Assembly (NCBI GenBank): GCA_947646735.1 | Contig: CANTFK010000766.1 | Span: 310,001 to 374,000 of the forward strand | Direction: 5' to 3' | Length of the DNA: 64,000 bases | Source of the DNA: Peronospora farinosa | Taxonomy: Eukaryota; Oomycota; Peronosporomycetes; Peronosporales; Peronosporaceae | Shown: positions 46,572 to 58,475 of the stretch, piece by piece | Numbering within the stretch: the first letter of the stretch is position 1 | Layout: every line of letters begins with the position of its first letter | The notes under the pieces: generated by a model | Databases searched by the model: none | What the model saw: only the letters and a program-made list of their open reading frames with translations | Told to the model about the DNA's origin: nothing | Program-made: the position numbers and the translations under genes

Positions 46572-48400
46572 TCAATTGATCCATTTTGGAGTTGTATACG
46601 ACGTGATCATGTCGTCCGTATCCTCCTCTTCCTCATAACCGAGGAAATCGAAAAGATCAACGGAGCTGGTACAACTTGATGAGAGCTGTGGGAGGAAACA
46701 GCAAAAAACGTTAGAAACACTAGAGGTCGAGTCGATGAACGGACAATCTGTGAATGACGTACCGAGCTCATGACACGCCGGTGACAAGTAATCATCGTAG
46801 TTGCTGTGGAAATGACGCTTTCATCTGAGCTGCGCAGCTCAATTTCCTTGGCGGGATTGCGGTGTATGACCTCCCATTTGTGTAATTCGCTTGCCAGTGC
46901 TGTAGTCTTATGACGTTCCTTCTTAGCATTGCATCTTGTTTCATTGAATCTTTCTTCGAAGCTGTTAAGACGTGCTTGGGACGTTGGCGTGGCTGCTGAA
47001 ACTCGTGAAGTTGGTTTCAAAATCTGGTGCTGCCTAAGTCCAAGTAAGGGTACTGGAGTTGGTGCGGGAAACAGTACCAACTCATTCGGGTCAGTGTCAA
47101 GCGACGATTTCTCATTCTCGACAGGAGGATGCAGCGTGGAAGCTAGCATCTCGTTGTTGTTGTTGGAGATGACAGACATCATCTTTTGTCTCATCCACTC
47201 CTCCTGCTGCTGTTTGAGTAGTTTTTCCTCTTCAAATTTGGCCTGCAGAATGGTCTGCAGTGATAGTTGTTGTTTGAAAAGGTCTCTTTGTGCCACAGGT
47301 GACGCAGGTGGCTGAGGTTCCAGTGCTCCCAGAAATACGCGGGGAACAGTAGCCTTACCAGCACCCACTGGCGCTGCCGCAGCCATCTTCTTGGACACTT
47401 GAATGCGAAGATCGTCACGCCGCGAGCTTGGCCAGCCACCTGTACTTGTTGGCGGGGGAGACACTTTAGCGATCAATGCAGACACAGAGACAGGTACACT
47501 AGTTGGCGGTTGCTGAAGGAGATTGTAGCGCTGCCGTGCCGCTAAAGACGACGGAGACACCGCTGGAGAGCTCGAGTATTCCAAAGGCGGTGGGAGGTCC
47601 TTCTTACTTGAATTTTCAGCTTCTGGCTGCTGATGTATTGATGTGAACGGCATGTCAAAACCTTCCACAAACCGCGCACAAGGTCGATGAAACGATTGCG
47701 GGTGTCCGTGCTGCTTTAAGAGTGTCGACGGCAAATTTCTTGCTGCCTCTGCGGTTGCGTTAGCAGTAGGAATCTGCCACCGCGTCTCAGGAAGTGGCGA
47801 CACCGTATACTCCGGAGGCGTCGCCATGGATGTTTCAACTGCAACAAAGTCAAGCCCCAATGTTTCAATGCGAGGCAGTCGTTCCTTAGCTTGCTGTAAT
47901 TTGGACACTGCACCTGCCGATTCCCATGATGTTGACGCTCTACGTCGAGCCATTCGTGCAATATTTCGTGCACTTAACTCGGTCTCCTGATTAACACCAA
48001 CTGATGACACTATGTTGTTCGCTTCCTTCTTTTCTGGAATTGCTTCCGACGTTCCCCTTTCCAAACTCAACTTGACTTCGGTCCGACCGACCTTTAACGT
48101 ATCACCATGATGCACTACCACTGCATTATTGTGAACACTTTGATCGCCATTAAGTATCGAACCGTAGCGACTGTGATCACTATAGACCCAAACCCCGAGC
48201 CCAAGAGTGCATTCCAATGTCCCGTGAGCAGCATCGACCTCCGAATCATCATAAAGCTTGAAATTAGCTTGAAACCCTTTGCCCACCACAATTCCGGTGG
48301 TTGCAACTAATGTCATTTGATCTCTCGTGTTTTCGTTCTTGTTGAATGCAAATTGATGCACTCGTAGCACGCTCTTCGACGACAAAGTAGTAATTGGCAT
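46572..48400 (-). CDS. FHA-domain protein with coiled coil and acidic tail
   Basis: Two exons, complement(46572..46685, 46763..48400), give 583 residues. The 77-nt intron (GTACGT ... TCCCACAG, phase 0) replaces an unlikely Ser/Val-rich end by LFDFLGYEEEEDTDDM, an acidic tail. Residues 15-110 look like an FHA phosphothreonine-binding domain: GIVVGKGFQANFKLYDD, AAHGTLECTLGLGVWVYSD and GSILNGDQSVHNNAVVVHHG with KVGRTEVKLSL (the G-x-x-x-N-G turn is clear, though the usual GR-x9-S-x-x-H core is only partly kept: HGTLE). The middle is Pro/Ser-rich; residues 380-420 are a Gln/Glu-rich coiled coil. FHA proteins read phosphorylation in DNA damage and cell-cycle signalling; the partner here is unknown. 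It has no paralog in the window. Confidence 0.75.
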
Positions 48401-49561
48401 AACCTTTCTAGAGATTTATTCAGCAAGTGCAAGCAATTAAAGATTGCGGGTTATAGTTCGAAACGGCGGGGTCCTAGTTGAAACGTAGTGGGATATCTGT
48501 AGTTCACGAGGGACTTGTATCACAAAAAAAACAATGACCTTTCATGACTCAAATGACCCTTCATTGAAGAGGGAGTGTAGAACGTGGTAGTACAAATTCA
48601 CCCTAATGGGCAATTGATTATACTACTTTATAGCAGGAAATAGGCTCTCTTGTCTTTCTTGTCTTTCTAGCCCATACTTCACTACTAGCTTACTTCTTCC
48701 TCACGAAATACTCATGAAACAATGTCCTTGATAGTCAGTTTCTTGTACTTAGTCTCCATGATAACCTGATCCTTTTAAAAAAAATAGATGCACCTTCAAT
48801 AGCTTCAAGTCATCAAGAGCGGCAACAAATTCGCTTGCCAACGATCTCAATGAGGAACACATGAGATAGCGGTCTCATGCTTACAACCACTTTGCCCTAT
48901 GTTGGAAATACTTCGAGAGTTTTGCATTGCAATCGCTGCATGAGGGCGTCTCTACAGCCTTTTCTTTCTACTTGAAGTAACGTGGACCAGAAGCGGACGA
49001 TGCAGTTCATGAACTTTGCACATCATTGAAACCGTGACAGGTAGAAAGTTCGTGACACGAAAGCCATCAAGGAGTTTTCATCAAGGAGCTCGTCAGTTTC
49101 TTCGAATGGTTTCCAGGTGCATTCGGCATGTCTTTCGTACGCGTCTGGAAAGTGTTTTTTTTTCACGGGATCCGATAGAGTTGAATTCCAGATCAGCAAT
49201 CGCTGCTTTTGTCTTTCATCTGCAGCACCACGTCGGTAATCGTGCCATGTCTATACGGGAACCATGCACATAGATGTCAAGAACGTGGCAACTCAGATGG
49301 GGAGCTTGGTTTTTCACACCTCGAGCGAGTTTTTTGATCAAATTCAAGTGTTCCCAGCTGGTGCGACGGTCTTGTACAACTTGCGACCCAGTGTAACTCC
49401 CCTCCCTTACCCCACAACCAGGTCTCAGGTGCTAGCGAGGGACGAGTTCGTAACCTTTCGACTAGAAACTCAAGTAGAGTGGAATTGATTGATCAGGGGC
49501 AGACAGGTCAAATAGGTTCTTACATCCGTGGACTCTTTAGCTCTATCGAAGACCATTTACA
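48401..49561. other. intergenic, about 1.16 kb, no gene recognised
   Basis: Separates the FHA gene (start at 48400, minus) from the first receptor kinase (plus). Short frames at 49016-49273 and 49264-49488 read partly like protein (DVKNVATQMGSLVFHT), but have no start context, splice signals or known similarity. I leave them unassigned. Confidence 0.45.
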
Positions 49562-52068
49562 ATGGCAGTGGCGAGCAGGTGGTGGAATTGCACGTTTGCG
49601 CTTTTAGTGACGATACAGGTGACAATACGTTCAGCCTTTGCCGTGTCAGTGGAATCGGACGATTTGTCCGCGTCACTCGGTTCAGCAAGTTTAGCGGCTC
49701 TCAAGACACAGCGTCAAAAATGCCTACAGTCTCCACCGACCATGATTACGTTAAAACAGAGCGCGTCGTCTTCGAGTGCAGCCTATGTCATCTATAAAGA
49801 CTGCGCCATTTTGACCATTCGTGCCGACCGCCAGAAGGATGGCAAATTATCTATGGACGCCTCAGGACAAAAGATTCAGATTGTCGAGAGCTTCCCCGAG
49901 GTCGACATGATGTACGTATTGTCAGTGCCTAATTTTGTGAATTGCGTGGCGAGGTTAATGAAGACATTGTGCTGTGGATTACGAACAGGGACCTTTCAGA
50001 CAACAGCATTGTTGCTATCCAAGAAATAGACGACAATAGTATCTCAACGCTGTGCGTAGTTTGTTTATGCTTTCAAAACACCATGTTCTGAGAATTTTTG
50101 TATGTTCATGCAGGGATATATCTGCAAATGACATCAAAGACTTGACCAACATCTTGATACCCAGTGGTGTCTTAATTCTGTAAGGCTGCATTGTTCTCTA
50201 TTACGTGTAAGTGTGTCTTGCGGCTAATGTGTTTTGGCTTGCAAATGAACAGGAATTTGGACGACAACAAGATTTCAGCGTTGTCGAAAAGCGACCTCCC
50301 AGACACGGTCACATCGGTGTCAATCCGAAACAACAGCATCACATCGTTGCAGAACTTTGGCATGGGCGATGCGACACAGTACATCGACTTGAGTGGCAAC
50401 TTGGTGTCACAGCTCACCAGCTGGCAGATGCCAGACAGCTTACAGTCTTTCAAGTGCCAGAACTGCGGAATCAAGAGCATTGCGGGCGTGGTCTTTCCAG
50501 CAGCCCTGTCCCTTTCAACTTTCGATCTGACAGGCAGCAACGTAGGGTTGTTCGAAGTTGCCAATTCAAGTGTAAGTGTGCTCGAGGCTGTGGACAATCT
50601 CGTAGTTACAACAATTGGATCCGGCTGCAGCGACATTCATGCCATGTCTCGGGTTGCTCGCTCGATGCACTTGTGTGTGCTCCCGGATGACTATTTTAAC
50701 GCCAAGTACCTTTTGGGAGGATCCGACATTTCTAATGCTCAAAATCGAGGCACATCTGTTCTTGAAGAAGAAATCGGGGACCATGTTGGCCTTAGTGATT
50801 GGATGATGCTAGCAATGATCTGTCTCGGAGCGATGATGGCCTGTGTACTTGGTGGTGCTGTCTTTGTCGTCTGCCGTCGCCGACAAAAGGTTCGGGATAA
50901 AGAGATTACAGAAGCTGAACATTTGGAGTTTGACCCGCATGCTTCATCATCATCCAAGGCGACAAAGTACATACCGTCACACGTGACGGGCATGTCACGA
51001 ACTGGTCGAACGGACTCGGCACCAGAAAGAATGATGAGTAATTCAACGTTCAATTTCGTAATGAACGATATTCGGACGGATGAAGACATATTGCAGTGCA
51101 GATTACTGCAGGAAGAAGTCGTGCGAGGAAATCTGATTGCGAAAGGCGGCTACGGCGCCGTCTACCTGGCCACATTTCAGAACGAGAAGGTAGTGACTAA
51201 GCAGCTGCTGCCAGAACGGGCTCGTGACAAGCGCTGTTTGAGTAACTTCATGGATGAGATCCGTCTCTGTTCGATTTTGGACCACCCCAAGATCGTGCAC
51301 TTTATTGGTGTGACTTGGAGCTCTCTGTTTGATATTAGCCTGGTCATGGAGTACATGCCTCATGGCGACCTAAGCAGCATGTTGCAGACGCAATTGCAAC
51401 GTGAGACTCGCGACGAATACGCTCGAGACGGCTACAATTGGTTTCATTCGGTCGGAGAAGGTGGACCGTCGAAGTGCAAGTCGCTCATTGCGCTTGATAT
51501 TGCAGAAGGGCTCGTCTACTTGCACTCGTTTGAGATTCCGATCATCCACCGTGACTTGAAGCCGAAAAATGTGCTACTTAGCGAGTCATGGGAAGCAAAA
51601 TTGACGGACTTTGGAATTAGTCGTAAAGTTGATGAAGACCAGACAATGACTGCGGAGATTGGTACGGTCTCTTGGATAGCTCCAGAGGTACTGCGAGGCG
51701 AGCAGTACTCTGAAAAGGCAGATGTGTACTCTGTTGGTGTCATTTTGACGGAATTGGACACATGTTGTCGACCATATTCACAGGGAATTTCGATCGATGA
51801 CAATCATGACGGCAACAACAAGACGTCAAACACTCGTATTGCCGTGTTGGTTAGTGCCGGTTCTCTTCGACCCGAGGTGCACAGGGACTGTCCACGTAGT
51901 GTGCGTAACTTGGTGGACAAGTGCTTGGCGTTTGACCCAGCGGATCGTCCATCAGCGTTGCAAATTCACTATGAACTACGTAATTTGGAACTCGAAGAGG
52001 AGGAGCTGCTGGCGTCGGAGAGATGCATGTCGCAAACGCACGTCAAGGCTAGTAACAAGGGTGAGTAA
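49562..52068 (+). CDS. LRR receptor-like kinase 1
   Basis: Four exons (49562..49911, 49989..50051, 50114..50179, 50253..52068) give 764 residues. A signal peptide opens the protein (FALLVTIQVTIRSAFA). LRR units follow, each small exon encoding one: DLSDNSIVAIQEIDDNSIST, DISANDIKDLTNI, NLDDNKISALSKSDLPDTVT, SIRNNSITSLQNFG and DLSGNLVSQL. One membrane helix (MMLAMICLGAMMACVLGGAV) precedes the kinase. Kinase motifs: GGYGAVY glycine loop, VVTKQLLPE lysine, IIHRDLKPKNVLL, LTDFGISRK, an APEVL activation end and SEKADVYSVGVIL; all catalytic residues are present. It resembles TKL-type kinases with extracellular LRRs known from oomycetes; the ligand is unknown. The final codons lie on a perfect GGTGAGT donor, so a further 3' exon is possible. 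It is a tandem paralog of the next gene. Confidence 0.88.
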
Positions 52069-53362
52069 TTGAAGCCTTACATTTTACGCTTTGCCGTAAG
52101 CATTTGAAAGGTGGTGGAAGAGACGGAAGACTGACACTAGCCTTCGATCTTGGAAAAGGTACGTAGCGGTGTGCTTTGAAGTCGAACTAGTGACAATTCT
52201 TTGACGTATCGTGGAGCTGTATGTAGGACTTTAGGCCGTGCCCGTGCTAGTGCCGTTCGATGAAATCTGGAACGGCGCTGAAAGGCCGCATGCACATGAT
52301 ACATGGAATTGCTAAAGGGGTTGACTGGGTTTCGATATTATGACGGGACCTTTGTTGCGCATGACGATCGAACTCAGAGGGAGTTTCGTGTCGAAACGTC
52401 TTCTAACACTTTGGCTACGAGGTCAGTGGTTTCTTCGTGTCACTCACTGCGTATGGATCGTATCAAGTACTTTGGAACGAGTGTTATCATCGCTTTATTT
52501 CGTCCATCAGCTCCAAGGAGGTGGAGCTTTTTGTACACGATTCTATTGAGAATTCTATCGGCTCATGGGAAGCAAGAGCTAAATGACCAGGTAATGGACA
52601 TGCATGCATGCATGTGAGGCCTATAAGATTGGTACATTATTGAAATACCCATTACTATTTAACGCACATAGAATTATCGTGACTTTGCTTAGGTTTTACT
52701 CTAATAAAATACAAATAAGGTGGTATCGTATGGCTATTTGGCGACTCTTAGACCAATCTGATTCAGACTGTTATCACTGCGATTGACTGTCGATTGGGAA
52801 GTGAAATAGAGTTTCAATACGAAATGACTTGAAATTGTATGTGGATGAAGCATAAAGATAGCACCTTTTGACCCACAAGCAAAAAGACGCCGCCAGAAAG
52901 GTACCTACTGTATTGACAAATGGGCAATATCAGTATTACACTGATTGCATTCAAATAGACCCAGCTTTTCTATGGCTTCATAGTCACTCTAAAAGCTCTA
53001 AAAAGGATTCGCCTTGTAAATCATCACCTCCAACATTTAATACCAACCTTGCATGTCGCATAGCAACCATATATAGATTGCTAGACTACTGTATCATGAT
53101 AATTAATAAAAAAGTTTTGATAGAATCCTAAGTCGTGTGTAATAAATAAAACATCTGGCACTCTTAAGCTTTGCTTTCTAAATATAGATGTCTCTTCTAC
53201 CTGACACAATGTAGCAATGATACAAATCGGATTGACATGTCTAGGATAATAACTGAAGGATGGGGTGTTAACTGAATATTCGTCTTGTGCAGTCCGAACC
53301 AAGCACCAAGTCTCTTTTTAAAATTCGAGACATCACGTAGTATTAAGAAGGAGATTGTAGTC
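52069..53362. other. intergenic between the two receptor kinases
   Basis: About 1.3 kb, AT-rich toward the second gene. A possible extra exon of kinase 1 lies at about 52108-52156 (reading GGRDGRLTLAFDLGKG before another GTACGT). Nothing else is recognised. Confidence 0.4.
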
Positions 53363-55966
53363 ATGAGACAGCCACGTCTGTGGCAACGAGAACTTGTGAT
53401 GATCTTCATGCTCTTAATGATACTACTTTGTTCAACTGGTGCTCGGAGGATTCTTGAAACAACTGCAGCATGTGAGGAATTAGCGCCGACACTTGCCACA
53501 TTACGAAGAAGTGCGAATGCTCCATCGGATGCAGAGATTGTGTATCCTAATTGCACTATTGTACACATTAGTTCGACATTACGTAGTGGGACCACCACAG
53601 TCGATGCTCGTAATATAAACATTCAAGCAGTCTCAAGCTTTCCAGATGTAACAACTGTGCTGCTATCAGGAAATCAAATTGTGACCATTTATGATGATCC
53701 GGATGCTACCGTGAAGATGCTGTACGTCATTATCAGCGTCAATGCGTTTGCTTAGGTAGTAGTATATTCTAGTTATTTGTCTGTATACTAACTGTATGTT
53801 GATGTTTTACCACAGAGACTTGTCTTTGAATGGTCTCAGTCATTTGAATGCTTTGGCAATTCCACGCACTGTGACTACACTGTACGTAAAGTGTAGTGTG
53901 CTTCTGAAGAGCCTGCACACACAAACGCTAATTTCGCGAATATGCTGTTCTATTTTTACAGAGTTCTCGATGACAACAGCATTAGCGGTCTTGACGACGG
54001 AGAGATTCCTGCGACTGTCACCGCGCTGTCTATAAAGAACAACAACATCATGATGCTTACTACTTTTTCTTTCAGCAAAACACTACACGAGCTTGATACA
54101 AGTGAAAACCCAATCGAAGATCTCTCCAAGTGGCAAATGCCGTTACAACTCCAGGTCTATTCATGCAAAGACTGCAAAATCAGCAAACTTTCAGGAGTAA
54201 CGTTGCCATCGTCGGGCTCACTGACTTCGATCGACTTAGAAGGCAGCACGATCGACTCTTTTGAGATAGCTGACTCGGCCATGCCACTGATAGTAAGATT
54301 GGAGTGGCTGAAGCTCACAGTCTCAGCTACCAGTTGCAGCGATTCAAGTGCAAGAAAAGAGGTAGTGCAGACTGTGCCTATATGTGTCCTACCGGATGCA
54401 GTGTACAACAACAAGTTCGTTATGTCCGCAGCCGCAAGTCCCTCAAGTAGCTCTCTCGGACTACCGCCAAATGTCCCTCAGCCTATCAATTATCCAGAGA
54501 TAAGCACTTCTTATAACTGGATGCTCGTGGCGATACTTTCAGGTGCAACTCTGCTACTAGTGGTCGTGGCCGGCGCTGTAGCTTATGTCGTATTTTATTG
54601 TCGCCGTTCGGGTGAGAAACTCTGGGACTACACAGCAGACAGAACCTCTGATTCTTGGTCAAGAGCTGACAGCGGTACGAACCAGGCTTTCTTCGAGCGA
54701 ACGTTAACCACGGGAATGATGGAGCACAACGAGCGCAATGAATTCGACGACTCGATTCTTAGCAGCAAGCGTCGAGGAATGAGTGACACCATCACTTCCT
54801 CGACTCAATTAGAAGTGACAAATTCGAACCGGCATTTAAACATTGACATTCGCACGGACCGAAGCATGCGGCATTTCCGGCTGATGAACGAAGAAGTGGA
54901 GCGCGGTGGCTTGATAGCGAAAGGCGGATACGGCGCCGTGTATAAGGCTTATTTCCGTGGTAAAGCCGTAGTGATGAAGGAATTGCTGCCGGAGCGTGCT
55001 CGTGATCCGCGAATGCTCAACGACTTTATGGACGAAATTCGGACGTGTAGTTCGCTGGACCACCCTAAAATTGTGACGTTTATTGGCTTCGCTTTCACTT
55101 CCCTTATGGACTTGTCTGCAGTGTTTGAGTATATGCCGAACGGTGATCTTGCTACACTTCTTCAGAAACAGCTGAAGCACGAAACTCGTGACCCGAGTGC
55201 TCGTAAATCGTACGGCTGGTTCCCAAATACACAGGCGAAAAGCAACGGTCGCAAGTGCAAGTCACTCATTGCTCTTGATGTTGCCGAGGCTCTAGTGTAC
55301 TTGCACTCATTCGAAAGCCCGATGATCCATCGAGATTTAAAGCCGAACAACATACTTTTGAGTGAAACATGGGAAGCCAAGTTGACAGACTTCGGTGTGA
55401 GCCGTGAGCTCAGAGAGGATCAAACAATGACTGCTGAGATTGGCACCATTTCGTGGATTGCCCCCGAGGTGCTTCGAGGTGAACGGTATTCAGAAAAGGC
55501 AGATGTCTACTCGTTCGGTGTGATAATGACGGAACTGGATACATGCCGACGACCGTATTCGGAGGGTGTCCCGAATGCGGATGACCGTGGTGGCAGCACA
55601 AAGCACACGAACGCTCGAATTGCTGTACTCGTGAGTGCCGGTTCAATACGACCGTCGATAAGCCCAGACTGTCCCAAAAGTGTCCGAAACCTGGTCAACA
55701 AATGTCTGGACGGGAACCCGATTAATCGACCATCAGCGCTGCAGCTTCACTTTGAGCTGCGCAACCTTGAATTTGCACAGGACAACCTGTCGATTACCGA
55801 ACGATTGTCAATCCGAAGAAAGTCAAATCTTGAAAACAACAGAATACCATCATCGAACACGCACGATAATTGGACGCATTGCCAGCCGCCAATTGTGCTT
55901 ATTGAAGACAATGATATCGCACTTTTATCGAATGAACGGCGGGATCATGTGCGAAAACAATGCTAG
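53363..55966 (+). CDS. LRR receptor-like kinase 2
   Basis: Three exons (53363..53721, 53816..53881, 53962..55966) give 809 residues. Met at 53363 opens a signal peptide (LVMIFMLLMILLCSTGA); the frame is open upstream but not secretory. LRR units: SSFPDVTTVLLSGNQIVTIY, DLSLNGLSHLNALAIP, VLDDNSISGLDDGEIPATVT, SIKNNNIMMLTTFS. A membrane helix (MLVAILSGATLLLVVVAGAV) is followed by a Ser-rich juxtamembrane region and a TKL-type kinase with GGYGAVYKA, VVMKELLPERARD, IHRDLKPNNILL, LTDFGVSREL and SFGVIMTELD. The kinase domain closely matches kinase 1. It has one fewer short LRR exon than kinase 1; all introns are phase 2 with CT|GT boundaries. The 60-residue tail after the kinase is unique to this copy. 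Confidence 0.9.
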
Positions 55967-56334
55967 TAATGTGGGATGAATCTCATCTTGCGACTTGGTC
56001 GCACCGACGTTGTTGGAAAGGATATTATAAGATGCTAACTACGCTGTCGCATACTTCGAAGTGGTAGTCCGTAAGAGAGTGTTAGTAGGTTTTAGAGTTG
56101 TATGTTAATAGTCTGTTTGGCTTATTGAATCATCCTTTTCGTCAATATAAATTTCATGTACCCACAAGGTCATCTACTTTTTACAGAAAAAACTTGTCTA
56201 AAATAATACTACCTAAACTGATAACATCTAAATAGTATTCATCGACTATACGCAAGGTATACTAATACTGCATTAATAAATAACTTGTTCTAATCGATAC
56301 AATCCATCTTGTCTAAAGAGCATCTCGTTCATAA
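55967..56334. other. AT-rich intergenic, no gene recognised
   Basis: 368 bp between the receptor kinase and the AGC kinase, very AT-rich from 56110 on. It should hold the promoter of the AGC kinase; no specific motif is claimed. Confidence 0.5.
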
Positions 56335-57945
56335 TTGTATTTCGGTAGATATATATTACAGAGACAGGTTTTAAAAGCAAGAGAGTGGAAGGTGATCCGA
56401 ACGTGCGCAGAACACTCAGCTCAATCATTCTACAATATTAGTGGTCCGACGTACATGCTTCATCAATTTGTACCCATTTGCTTGACTATGCGAGTATTTC
56501 CATCCATGGAGACGCCATCAATGACCCCAATGTGGCATAAATTATACGAAATCCATACAAGAATTTCAAAGAAAGCGACAAGGTATCTATTAGAGCGTGT
56601 ATCTACTTTATCGTGGCGTCAAAACTCCATACAGGACGTTACCAAGCATTTTCATAGTGCCACGAATTACGTGACAGCTGTGAGTGTAAAAGCTCATGGA
56701 CGTTTATCCATTGGAAGACCACATTTTGGATCACAGCTCGAGAAATTAACGAGAATTGACGAGTTGGAATTATTGGACGTATTAGGTCGAGGTACATTTG
56801 GAACGGTTCAACTCGCAAGACATTTGGATACGGGAGCAACGGTGGCTGTGAAGATACTTCCACGACATTTGGTGCTTGAGTTGCAGCAAGAGAAGAACGT
56901 CCTGAGAGAACAGAAGACACATATCGGACTGAATCATCCGTTTATTGCTACATTATATGCTACTTTTCAAGACAATGTAGCAGTGTACTTTGTGCTGGAA
57001 TTCTGTCCTGGAGGAGAAATTTATAGTCTTGTGTATACACATGACGATGGACATTTTGAAGAAAGTGAAGATTTTCAAGATGAGTTGGATGAGGAAGAGA
57101 GAAGGAGATTGAGTGGTAGACAGATACAAGATCAACAGGAAACGTCAGATTCTATGACAACCGAGTCGGAGTCCGATGAAGAGCAGACGCGACAATACCG
57201 TCGACTTAGTGTTGCAATGGGTCGTAATAGCTTGACGCTGGAAAATTTTATGGCCAAACAAAATCTCAGAAGCTCTCATGGAGGACTTCATGAATGTGAT
57301 GTGGCATTTTACACTGCATGTTTGGTGTCAGCACTCGAGTATTTGCACGGACGAGGTATCTTGTATCGAGATTTGAAGCTGGAAAATCTTGTACTGGATG
57401 CAGATGGATATCCAAAGCTTATTGACTTTGGACTGGCTAAGCCAAATGCAAGGTGGACGTCTGAACGCAATTCAACCATGTGTGGAAGTGCAGAGTACAT
57501 GGCGCCTGAGATATTGCAGCACAAGCCATACGACCAGAGAGTGGATTTGTGGTCCTTTGGCATTCTTTTTTATGAAATGCTCTTTGGAAGAACGCCATTC
57601 TACCATGCAAACCACCGAGAGCAAGGTCGCCGCATCATTTCGGAGCCTGTTCAGTTCCCGATTGACTACGAGCATGGTCATTCCAGTGTGTGTTCTCTGA
57701 TTGAAAAACTGCTTGAGAAAGACCCTGCAGTGCGACTTGCGTCGTTCGGAGAAGTGCGAAGTACCACTTTCTTTCGCAGCTACTTCCCGTCGACACAGGG
57801 CTGGCAACAACTAGAGGCCCGGCAGGTACAGGCTCCATTCGTTCCCAGACTGGACGGCCTATTCGACACGAGCCTTTTTGTACGTGTTGAGGACGACAAT
57901 GAGCATGGCTACGGTAGTGATGCCGACTCAGACTTTGGGTACTAA
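56335..57945 (+). CDS. AGC-family Ser/Thr protein kinase with acidic insert
   Basis: 536 residues, one exon. The first 135 residues have no domain. Kinase region from about 140: LGRGTFGTVQLAR, VAVKILPRHLVLE, LEFCPGGEIYSLV, then an insert of about 75 residues rich in Glu, Asp and Ser, YRDLKLENLVLDADG (Tyr instead of His, as in PKA-like kinases), LIDFGLAKP, CGSAEYMAPEIL and VDLWSFGILFYEMLFGRTPF. The C-terminal tail has FVPRLDGLFDTSLF, the AGC turn region, and ends in an Asp-rich stretch; a canonical hydrophobic motif (FxxF) is not obvious. Closest in layout to PKA/PKG catalytic subunits. Which cyclic nucleotide or lipid input controls it cannot be read here. The Met chosen is the first in frame; later Mets are possible. 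Confidence 0.85.
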   Translation: MYFGRYILQRQVLKAREWKVIRTCAEHSAQSFYNISGPTYMLHQFVPICLTMRVFPSMETPSMTPMWHKLYEIHTRISKKATRYLLERVSTLSWRQNSIQDVTKHFHSATNYVTAVSVKAHGRLSIGRPHFGSQLEKLTRIDELELLDVLGRGTFGTVQLARHLDTGATVAVKILPRHLVLELQQEKNVLREQKTHIGLNHPFIATLYATFQDNVAVYFVLEFCPGGEIYSLVYTHDDGHFEESEDFQDELDEEERRRLSGRQIQDQQETSDSMTTESESDEEQTRQYRRLSVAMGRNSLTLENFMAKQNLRSSHGGLHECDVAFYTACLVSALEYLHGRGILYRDLKLENLVLDADGYPKLIDFGLAKPNARWTSERNSTMCGSAEYMAPEILQHKPYDQRVDLWSFGILFYEMLFGRTPFYHANHREQGRRIISEPVQFPIDYEHGHSSVCSLIEKLLEKDPAVRLASFGEVRSTTFFRSYFPSTQGWQQLEARQVQAPFVPRLDGLFDTSLFVRVEDDNEHGYGSDADSDFGY

Positions 57946-58475
57946 AACTCCAGACTGCAATTCCATGCTGATGTTTCCAAAGCTCGCGTCAACGCGAGGA
58001 ATAGTGTTAGTGAGTCTACTGTATTTATTGCGGTCCAGCAAACAGTCAAACCTTCTATGTGAGCTGATCCTGCAACAGTTTCAAGACGTAATCGTAAATG
58101 TTTTTGCAGTGACAATGTGTTGTGTATCGATCAATCGCAGACCAGCGGACAAATATCCACACGTCGATCATGTGACTGATGAACACGTCGACTACACCGA
58201 GAAATTCCATCATTCCATGACTAGCTCCATTAGCACACGTCGCAGACGATAAGAACCAAGAACGAGGCCACAAAGGTTTGATGTTGTTCGATGAAGTGGA
58301 TAGTTCTCGTCTGTTCATCGACTTGATCCTTTCAATCGTTAGATTTGATATCTAGAACTTCATTCCTTCATTCTGAATACGTTCATCGTTGCTAGTTTAG
58401 TACGCTGGAAAGTCGTACGTGACACTATTTCATCTTCTGGAAACCATTAAGCACGACTCGACACGACGGTCTCCG
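57946..58475. other. intergenic, no gene recognised
   Basis: Short frames on both strands have no conserved features. The lipid kinase gene could also start at the upstream in-frame Met at 58419. Confidence 0.5.
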
